From Lachnocurva sp029100405 (GTDB lineage: Bacteria; Bacillota; Clostridia; Lachnospirales; Lachnospiraceae), in the NCBI GenBank assembly GCA_046263755.1, contig JBJYZC010000001.1:124001-188000 (forward strand): 64,000 nucleotides of DNA, given 5' to 3'. Position 1 is the first letter of the stretch. The number at the start of each line of letters is the position of its first letter. The position numbers and the translations under genes are program-made. The notes under the pieces were generated by a model. It had not been told where the DNA came from. It was given only the letters and a program-made list of their open reading frames with translations, and searched no databases. This document shows positions 55,546-62,089 of the stretch, piece after piece.

Positions 55546-55560
55546 CTGGCATTATACCAG
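55546..55560. promoter_or_regulatory. Extended -10 promoter with overlapping palindrome (dehydrogenase operon)
   Basis: On the - strand TGG-TATAAT is an extended -10 (55551-55559). A weak -35 (ATGAAA) lies 18 bases upstream. The palindrome CTGGCATTATACCAG (+ strand) covers the -10 and could be an operator. Confidence 0.55.
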
Positions 55561-55607
55561 AGTCAACCTATATCTTTCATTTTCTTTTTTTCTGATATTT
55601 ATTTTAG

Positions 55608-55621
55608 CGAACATATTTTCG
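55608..55621. promoter_or_regulatory. LexA-type motif upstream of the operon
   Basis: CGAACATATTTTCG, one change from CGAAC-N4-GTTCG and identical to 47913-47926. It lies ~52 bases upstream of the -10 and 6 bases from the IS left end. Function uncertain. Confidence 0.35.
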
Positions 55622-55626
55622 TGAAT

Positions 55627-57329
55627 TGAAAAGTTAAATTCCGTATGCAGAACTAAATTCCATCGCACCTTAAAAACTGCATATTTTTTCAAATTTTTTT
55701 GAGGAATCTATGAGACAGCATGGTATAATGTGGCTACATTTCATCGAAGTCCCTTAAATCCAGGCACACCAAACAGGCCTCTGAAATTTCAGTATGACAG
55801 ACTAAATTCCACAGGCCGGAAGTCGTTTTTAAAAGTTGGTATCCCCCGGTGACGGTCTTCTATGAAGTTATTACTTAAGCAGTGCAGGCGATAGCGTCAC
55901 CTGATCTGCCGGTATCTCTTTTAGTTGCAGGGCCTCGAGGATCTCGGGGCCGTATTTTTTTAAGGCGAGATGATAGGGTGTATCTCCATCCAGCGCCGCT
56001 CTGGGCGCGGAGTTGATGTTGTTTACCGCTTTCCGTATGTGCCACTGCGTCAGGAACTCAAACACGGTCCCTTTGGGAAGGATCATGCGGAGCATGGTAT
56101 GTACATTTTCAATGCCTGCCTTCTGATTGCTTCTCATCGGATCACAGTAGTAAATGCTGGTACGCTGCATACCGGAAGGGTCTGTCTCCAGATGAACCGG
56201 ATCTCCGAACTCAACGCCCCGGTCTGTCAGGATCACGGGGAAGAGCGATTGGAAGTCATATGCGCCTCCAAGAGAGCCCTGAAGCCTTTCAAAAATGGCT
56301 TTGACAGCCCCTGGAGTCTTCCGATGGATCAGATAAGCCAGAAAGAGTTCCGTATCCGGGAAATAAAGCGTCAGGATGCATTTGTAAGACCCTTGAGCAG
56401 ACACAACCGTATCCATCTCTCTAAAATCTGAAAGGGGCAGATCGAGCTTGAGGAAATCCTCATAGGTGCGTCCCTGGAAGACTTCACGGTTTACGATCTG
56501 TGACTTATGGCATTTCCTTGGCTTGAACTTTGTTTTCCTTTTCAGGTCGATGTTTCTACTGTCGAACAGTTCCATGTCAATGTAGCGGTATAAGGTTTTT
56601 ACAGAGATGCCAAGCTCCGGATGATTTGTCAGGATCATGTAGGGAGACTGTCCCTGCTCAATAAGTGGACATATGATTTGATTCATCTTTTCCATCTGGC
56701 TTTTGGTCATGTTTACGCCGGCTCTTGATTCTGAACGGCGCTCCTCATACTTCCGCTGAGCGGCTTTGGCATTGTAGTCATACTTGCTGGATATCTGACA
56801 TCGGTTTCGGCTCTTCGGGCATCCGTTGCACACATAGGGAGCCCTGTTCAGACGCCTGCATTTCTCCCTTTCAAAGCAGGAACAGACACTGTTGCATTTG
56901 CTGCAGGACCGACAGAATCTGTCACAGACGATGACCTTTTTACAAGCATTCTTCTTCCTGCAATCGAATCGATGAACGCAGAAGTTATAAGGGTTATCAA
57001 AGCTTCCTCTGTTCCAGCCATGCGGGATACGGTTCAGCCGGATCTCCTTTGAGATGGTCGATGGATCCTTGCAAAGATACTTGGAGATATCCAGAAAGGA
57101 CAGCCCCTGATCCAGTGATTTTTCAATATAAAAACGGTCATCCAATGTCAGATGTTTCTGGTTGCCTGGGATTAATCTTGACATTATTCCTCCTTTACCG
57201 TCACCAGAGCAACGGAAGAAGGATAAATGAAAAATATGTGGTTTTCAAGGTTCTGGTATGAAAGATTAAATTCCACATGTGAAGGAGTTAATTCTATTTC
57301 TGTTTTATAAAGTGGAATTTAAATTTTCA
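55627..57329 (-). mobile_element. IS30-family insertion sequence
   Basis: The best end pair is TGAAAAGTTAAATTCC (55627-55642) with GGAATTTAAATTTTCA (57314-57329), inverted, 15 of 16 matching. The element is ~1.7 kb. Related TTAAATTCC-type motifs also occur at 55643, 55792 and 57256 in direct orientation. Target duplication could not be identified, so the boundaries are approximate. Between 55643 and 55870 there is no gene; a TATAAT (55732-55737) is a possible internal promoter but has a 19-base spacer. Confidence 0.75.
55871..57184 (-). CDS. IS30 family transposase
   Basis: 437 residues, intact. Helix-turn-helix domain at ~12-55 (LTLDDRFYIEKSLDQG ... DPSTISKEIR). A Cys-rich segment (~68-130, about 15 Cys) may bind zinc. 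The DDE catalytic core has D in FREMDTVVS, D in VILTDRGVEF, and E in AGIENVHTML. It is longer than classic IS30 (about 380) because of the Cys-rich part. No frameshift or stop, so it may be active. Confidence 0.93.
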   Translation of the reverse strand: MSRLIPGNQKHLTLDDRFYIEKSLDQGLSFLDISKYLCKDPSTISKEIRLNRIPHGWNRGSFDNPYNFCVHRFDCRKKNACKKVIVCDRFCRSCSKCNSVCSCFEREKCRRLNRAPYVCNGCPKSRNRCQISSKYDYNAKAAQRKYEERRSESRAGVNMTKSQMEKMNQIICPLIEQGQSPYMILTNHPELGISVKTLYRYIDMELFDSRNIDLKRKTKFKPRKCHKSQIVNREVFQGRTYEDFLKLDLPLSDFREMDTVVSAQGSYKCILTLYFPDTELFLAYLIHRKTPGAVKAIFERLQGSLGGAYDFQSLFPVILTDRGVEFGDPVHLETDPSGMQRTSIYYCDPMRSNQKAGIENVHTMLRMILPKGTVFEFLTQWHIRKAVNNINSAPRAALDGDTPYHLALKKYGPEILEALQLKEIPADQVTLSPALLK

Positions 57330-57362
57330 TTTTAGGAATCAGAACAACGATCTCCCGATTGC

Positions 57363-57390
57363 TTACGAGGAATCGAAACTGTGGTATACT
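57363..57390 (+). promoter_or_regulatory. Predicted promoter of the GntR/TreR-like gene
   Basis: TTACGA (57363-57368), 16-base spacer, TATACT (57385-57390) with TGG before it (extended -10). The rest of the 57330-57486 spacer has a CGAAGG/CCTTCG hairpin (57436-57454) and TATATACAA (57457-57465), close to the B. subtilis TreR half site as I recall it. Confidence 0.45.
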
Positions 57391-57486
57391 TATGTGCGGT
57401 CTTTCAAATCAAACACAAAGATCTTGAACGACTAGCGAAGGATTAAAGCCTTCGACTATATACAAACTACAGGGAGGAATTGTTGC

Positions 57487-58227
57487 ATGCCCGCAGCGAA
57501 ATTTGAGGGGATTTATAAGGATCTGGTAGAAAAAGTTGTAGATAAAGAGTACGAACACGGTTCCTTTCTCCCATCGGAAAATCAATTAAAGGAAGTCTAT
57601 GGCTGTTCGCGGAACACGATCCGCCGCGCCCTAAGTTTACTGGCCGGACAGGGATACGTGCAAGCGATTCATGGAAAGGGCGTTCAGGTTATTTACCAGC
57701 CTGTCAAGCAAGCGCATTTTGTTATCGGCGGAATTGAGAGTTTTACCGAATCCGCCAAGAGGAACCGGCTCCAGGCCCAGACAAAAGTCATTAAATTCAC
57801 TACTCTGACTGTAGATGAACGCTTATCTGACAGGACCTCTTTTCCCATCGGTGAAAAGGTGATCTATATCCAAAGGATCCGACTGATCGATAAAAAGCCG
57901 GTTATTCTCGACAATAATATCTTCTTAAAATCGGAGGTTCCGGGGCTGACAGAAGAGATTGCCGGGCACTCTATCTATGCCTATCTCGAAAATGAACTGC
58001 ATATGCAGATTACAACAAGTAAACGAAAGATCACGGCAGAACGGGCAAGTGAAATGGATACCAGGCTCCTGGATCTGAAGGATTATGATTTTGTTGCTGC
58101 CGTTACAAGCCATACCTATAATTCCCGCGGTGTCATGTTTGAATGGACACAGTCCCGCCACCGGCCGGACTATTTCGAATTCTATGATACGGCCAGCCGG
58201 AAAACAGCTGCGGAAATTAATATCTGA
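57487..58227 (+). CDS. treR: GntR-family regulator, TreR-like (UTRA domain)
   Basis: 246 residues. N-terminal GntR winged helix (FLPSENQLKEVYGCSRNTIRRALSLL, ~27-52 read in outline; IHGKGVQV turn), then a UTRA ligand domain to SRHRPDYFEFYDTASR. Length and layout match the trehalose operon repressor TreR. No trehalose genes are in the window, so its target is elsewhere, or it may control the operon across the IS element. GGGAGG precedes the ATG. Symbol given on family resemblance. Confidence 0.75.
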   Translation: MPAAKFEGIYKDLVEKVVDKEYEHGSFLPSENQLKEVYGCSRNTIRRALSLLAGQGYVQAIHGKGVQVIYQPVKQAHFVIGGIESFTESAKRNRLQAQTKVIKFTTLTVDERLSDRTSFPIGEKVIYIQRIRLIDKKPVILDNNIFLKSEVPGLTEEIAGHSIYAYLENELHMQITTSKRKITAERASEMDTRLLDLKDYDFVAAVTSHTYNSRGVMFEWTQSRHRPDYFEFYDTASRKTAAEINI

Positions 58228-58284
58228 CGATGACATTGTGGTGGGGCCTAGCCAAGCCAGGCATAATCATAAATGAGTGTCAGT

Positions 58285-58444
58285 ATCAAGACAGGTCAAC
58301 AGCAAAACAGGACAACAACAAGATAGGTTAACAACAAGACAGGTCAATATCAAGACAGGTAAACAACAAAAAGGGTCAACAGCAGGACAGGTCAATATCA
58401 AGACAGGTGAATATCAAGACAGGTGAATATCAAGACAGGTGAAT
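58285..58444 (+). repeat. 16-bp tandem repeat array, ten units
   Basis: Ten consecutive 16-base units, consensus ANCAAGACAGGTNAAN, in perfect register from 58285. The last three are identical (ATCAAGACAGGTGAAT), while the first seven differ at 1 to 5 positions. No spacers and no open frame. Immediately followed by the terminator at 58449. Confidence 0.95.
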
Positions 58445-58448
58445 ATCA

Positions 58449-58481
58449 AAAAGACCGGGCAAGAATCTTGCCCGGTCTTTT
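58449..58481. terminator. Bidirectional terminator
   Basis: A perfect 15-bp stem, AAAAGACCGGGCAAG (58449-58463) with CTTGCCCGGTCTTTT (58467-58481), three-base loop, A/T tails on both sides. It serves treR on + and the DUF6472 gene on -. Confidence 0.92.
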
Positions 58482-58508
58482 GGTCAATCTGCAATTTGTT
58501 GATAGGCC

Positions 58509-58703
58509 CTACATCTGATGGCGAACCACCCGATACTCATCCCCATTGACATAGTAGGGGCAGCTCTTGTAAGAATGTGTCATGAAGTGATAATAATCAT
58601 CCTCATCCAGATTCAAGTCACAATAATATGCCTCTTCTTCATCATCATAGGTGTAATAATTACATGTACTGCAATCCCCCAGTGGGCGTTTCTTCTTTTC
58701 CAT
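58509..58703 (-). CDS. Small Cys-rich acidic protein (DUF6472-like)
   Basis: 64 residues with five Cys (GDCSTCNYY, YYCDLN, CPYY) and a strongly acidic, Tyr-rich body. The Cys layout suggests a metal site. The pattern matches what I recall as a Clostridia-specific small family; function unknown. ATG 58703 follows AGAGG. Terminator at 58449-58481. Confidence 0.75.
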   Translation of the reverse strand: MEKKKRPLGDCSTCNYYTYDDEEEAYYCDLNLDEDDYYHFMTHSYKSCPYYVNGDEYRVVRHQM

Positions 58704-58819
58704 ACAGACCTCTTTCCCTGATCAGAGACCTCTGATCCATCATGATAAGCAGATCCATCCATCAGATCTCGAAAAAATGGGCGATCGACCATCCCAAAAT
58801 CATGCTGTCCAAACCCCAA

Positions 58820-59320
58820 TTAATGAATGATCAATCCCAGGAGTCCATAACTTACGATCGACATAATGACTGTGGCAATAGCTACTCCAAGGAGCTCTGC
58901 AAGCACTGCCTTTTTCACATCCATCTCCAGAAATGCCGCAACAAGGCTTCCGGTCCAGGCACCGGTTCCCGGAAGAGGGATCCCGACAAAGGTCATAAGT
59001 CCCAGAAACTCCGCCCCGGATACCGAACCGCTCTTCTTTTGGGCCCTGGCTTCAATCTTTTCTACCAGGGGACGGAAGACTTTAAAACGGCTGAGCCAGT
59101 GAAGGATTTTCTTAATAAAAAGAAGAATAAAGGGAATCGGAATGATATTTCCAATCACACAGATGGGGATAGCCCGAAGAAGCGGCAGTTTCAAAAGAGA
59201 TGCTGCCAGAAGGCCTCCTCTGCACTCCAGAATGGGCAGGAGAGAAATAATGAAAACCACTACTTCTTTCGACACATGCTGTCCCAGTGTATTGGTAAAA
59301 AGCGTTACAAGAGAGTCCAT
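58820..59320 (-). CDS. COG2426-type small membrane protein
   Basis: 166 residues with four or five hydrophobic segments. The family LPILECRGG and GIPLPGTGAWTGSL motifs are present. It is sometimes called a small multidrug export protein, without proof. AGAGGA ribosome site. It lies 84 bp after the L,D-transpeptidase gene, probably the same transcription unit. Confidence 0.85.
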   Translation of the reverse strand: MDSLVTLFTNTLGQHVSKEVVVFIISLLPILECRGGLLAASLLKLPLLRAIPICVIGNIIPIPFILLFIKKILHWLSRFKVFRPLVEKIEARAQKKSGSVSGAEFLGLMTFVGIPLPGTGAWTGSLVAAFLEMDVKKAVLAELLGVAIATVIMSIVSYGLLGLIIH

Positions 59321-59403
59321 AAAAATCCTCTATACTTTCAACTTGTTAATCACGCATCCGGCCTGGTTGGTCCTTACTGCAAACTGTCGTTACAATCTGA
59401 CTT

Positions 59404-61155
59404 TTATGCAGCCGGTGCCTGCTCCCCGTTGCCCTGTCCCGCCGGAGCGGCCGGGGTTTCCGGTGCTGCCGGTGCGGCCGGGGTTGTCGGTGCTGTCGGT
59501 GCTGCCGGAGCTGCCGGAACTGCAGCGCCCGACTTTAATGCATCCAACTGTGCTCTCGCATTCTGAAGTGCTGCATAATTATTGACCATGCCCTTGGCCT
59601 GAGGTGTCAGTTTCTTATATTGCTTCTCCAGAGCTGCAATCTGGCTTTCGCTATCGGTTGTGATCGGATTGGCCGTCAGGGCTGAGATCGCATTGGTCAT
59701 GTTCTCTGCATCCTTGACATTCGGTGCATTATTCTCTGTTCCCGGCTTGTTATAAATATAGACCGGAGTGCCAACTGGTACAGCTGCATAGAGCTTTGCT
59801 GCAAAGCTGAGCGGCAGATTGACACAGCCGTGAGAACCGCGCACCAGATAATAGGTTCCGCCGAAAGAGGGCTGCCATGTCGCATCGTGGAAGCCTTCTC
59901 CATTATAGAAATGCATCCAGTAAGCAACCGGTGTTGCGTAGTTCTGTCCACGAAGGGTTACATTTTTCCCTTTATTCGTAATATACCAGACGCCCGGATC
60001 GGTACCTCTGCCCTTAGGAGTATCTCCTGTGACGACATCCGAAGAAAGGACCTGATTGCCATTCTGGATGAAATAAACATGTTGTGCCGTAAGGTTAACT
60101 TCCAAATAAGTAGACGGATTTCTCTCTGCCTTCATAGAATAGTTGAAATCACGGCTTACATTCTTGCCAGCCTCCAGATCCGATTTGATCTGGGCTACTT
60201 CTTTTGCCTGATCGATCTTAATTCCATAGGATCCGCCGGGAACTGTGGCAGTTCCGCCCCAGCTGGATTGGATGGTCACCGGCTTGCCGGCCGTATTATA
60301 TTTATCCGCCATTTCTTTGACAAAAGCACGGATCGCATCATCCTTATATGTAATATTGCCCTTCTCATCGGCAGACATAAAACCAGCTAAAGTTTCCTTT
60401 GGGATGGTCTCATTCACACCATCGCCGACAAAGGAATAGGTCATCTGCAATTTCGTATTGAGATTCTTTGCAGACTTCTGTAACGTCTCATCATCCTTCG
60501 TCAAAGCAGGGAGATAGTAGCACTGGCTCTTTTCGAGATCTATGGAAGTCTTTAAATTCGTCAGAGCATCCCCCATGAGTTTGGTCAACTTGTCAAGATC
60601 TACATGATTACCATAGACCTCAGGCTGAATGGAATAACTGCCATTCTCGTAAATTAGCTTTGCATCTTCAGACTCTTTGATTTCCGGATTCGAAACATCC
60701 TTCAATGTCTGTATACGGCTGGCAAGCTTATCCTTATCATAAGAAATGAGGACCTTACTCTCATATGCGCTGGGTTTCCTCAAAGAAGAAATCCAGGCAA
60801 AACCATTCTGCTTTTTCAGAAGTTTTTCAAAGCCCTCTACATTATCTTCCATCTTCAGGCCGACTTCTTCCGGTTCAATAACCTCACTGCCGGACTGTTC
60901 CTTCACTTCGAGGCGGAATCCATCTGTTTTCTTAGCAGCACTGGCCATTACCTCTTTGGGAGTCGCATTGCCGGAAGGAATTCCATTTACCGTACTCTTA
61001 TAGAAAAAATGATTCTCATAATACAGGGAAATACCAAGATAAAGAGCCAAAAGAGAAGCAATCACGATCCCGCCGATGATCATCCCCTTCTTACCGATAT
61101 GAAGTCTGAATCTTTTCTTCCCGGTGTCTTCTGTCATTTCAATGTTTTCCGACAT
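59404..61155 (-). CDS. L,D-transpeptidase (YkuD domain), membrane anchored
   Basis: 583 residues. Short cytoplasmic N-terminus, one membrane helix (~25-45), two putative PG-binding/YkuD-associated regions (~70-340), then the YkuD domain with the catalytic Cys in RGSHGCVNLP (~residue 452). After it come a helical stretch and a C-terminal Ala/Pro-rich tail (~545-583). It forms 3-3 crosslinks or anchors proteins in peptidoglycan. ATG 61155 is chosen for AGGAGAGG just upstream; an earlier in-frame ATG at 61203 lies before that site. A -10 TATAAT at 61218-61223 (- strand) is likely its promoter. Confidence 0.92.
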   Translation of the reverse strand: MSENIEMTEDTGKKRFRLHIGKKGMIIGGIVIASLLALYLGISLYYENHFFYKSTVNGIPSGNATPKEVMASAAKKTDGFRLEVKEQSGSEVIEPEEVGLKMEDNVEGFEKLLKKQNGFAWISSLRKPSAYESKVLISYDKDKLASRIQTLKDVSNPEIKESEDAKLIYENGSYSIQPEVYGNHVDLDKLTKLMGDALTNLKTSIDLEKSQCYYLPALTKDDETLQKSAKNLNTKLQMTYSFVGDGVNETIPKETLAGFMSADEKGNITYKDDAIRAFVKEMADKYNTAGKPVTIQSSWGGTATVPGGSYGIKIDQAKEVAQIKSDLEAGKNVSRDFNYSMKAERNPSTYLEVNLTAQHVYFIQNGNQVLSSDVVTGDTPKGRGTDPGVWYITNKGKNVTLRGQNYATPVAYWMHFYNGEGFHDATWQPSFGGTYYLVRGSHGCVNLPLSFAAKLYAAVPVGTPVYIYNKPGTENNAPNVKDAENMTNAISALTANPITTDSESQIAALEKQYKKLTPQAKGMVNNYAALQNARAQLDALKSGAAVPAAPAAPTAPTTPAAPAAPETPAAPAGQGNGEQAPAA

Positions 61156-61252
61156 GAAATAATCCTCTCCTAACTGAATGTAATTCAATGTTTCTGGTTT
61201 CACGCACAGCTCTTTTTATTATAAACCACTTTCCATGGAAAAATCCAATATC

Positions 61253-61281
61253 TTGTCAATTTTATCCCACTTGGCTATAAT
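61253..61281 (+). promoter_or_regulatory. Sigma-A promoter of the PAP2-family gene
   Basis: TTGTCA (61253-61258), 17-base spacer, TATAAT (61276-61281), ~66 bases before the start codon. Confidence 0.75.
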
Positions 61282-61346
61282 GAACGAAGTACGCGCGAAA
61301 TGCGAAATGATAAAATTGTCAGCATGGATATTGGAAAGCCCGGGTT

Positions 61347-62069
61347 ATGAGTTTAAGAAAAAGGATTTTTCATTTTATGCATATCAATGGCAGAAGGTTT
61401 CTTTTGATCTTCTCCTATTTAGCCTTTTATATGATCTGTTTCTGCTTATTGGAGAAGAGAAAAGTCGATTATCATATCGTAACTCTGCCAATTGATTACA
61501 AGATCCCTTTCTGTGAATATTTTATTATTCCATATTATTTTTGGTTTGTCTATTCCTTCGTTGGTATTGTCTTCACTCTTTTTCAAAAGAGGGGGCAGGA
61601 TTTCTATCTCCTTGCTTTTGATATGGCCTTCGGTATGACCTTTTTTCTGATTTTTTCCTGGGTCTGGCCAAATGGTCTGGATCTGAGACCTGCTGTCATG
61701 CCCAGAGATAATATCTTCTGTAAACTCGTCGCCGGCCTCTATCGAACAGACACACCGACCAATGTGCTTCCCAGCATCCATGTCTTTAATTCCATCGGCG
61801 TGACGGTAGCCTTAAATAAACTGCATGCCATCCAAAAACATCCAAAGATTCGGATCAGCTGCTGGATCATCATGGTCTTCATTATCCTGTCCACCGTTTT
61901 CTTAAAGCAGCACTCCATCATTGATGTCTTCTTTGGAATCGGTCTTCAGCTGGCCCTCTATCCTTTCGTATACGGGCCCCTTTCCAAGCCGCTTCATAGC
62001 TTCTTCCGGAAATTTGTCGACAGGAAACATTTCTCTGCCGACTATGATCTGGATTGGTTCGGACAATGA
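61347..62069 (+). CDS. PAP2-family membrane protein (phosphatase / inositolphosphotransferase-like)
   Basis: 240 residues with about six membrane helices. PAP2 motif 2 is PSIHVFNS (~145) and motif 3 STVFLKQHSIIDV (~187). The first basic motif reads GLDLRP. It probably dephosphorylates a lipid phosphate or transfers a head group; the Aur1/Ipt1-like PAP2 group is a possible home. GGAAAG precedes the ATG. It ends 20 bp from the convergent nadE end. Confidence 0.85.
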   Translation: MSLRKRIFHFMHINGRRFLLIFSYLAFYMICFCLLEKRKVDYHIVTLPIDYKIPFCEYFIIPYYFWFVYSFVGIVFTLFQKRGQDFYLLAFDMAFGMTFFLIFSWVWPNGLDLRPAVMPRDNIFCKLVAGLYRTDTPTNVLPSIHVFNSIGVTVALNKLHAIQKHPKIRISCWIIMVFIILSTVFLKQHSIIDVFFGIGLQLALYPFVYGPLSKPLHSFFRKFVDRKHFSADYDLDWFGQ

Positions 62070-62089
62070 GATCAAAGTTGCAAAAGGCT

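Noticed and set aside
58285..58444. 16-bp repeats as a CRISPR array
   Set aside because: Units follow each other without spacers and no cas genes are nearby.
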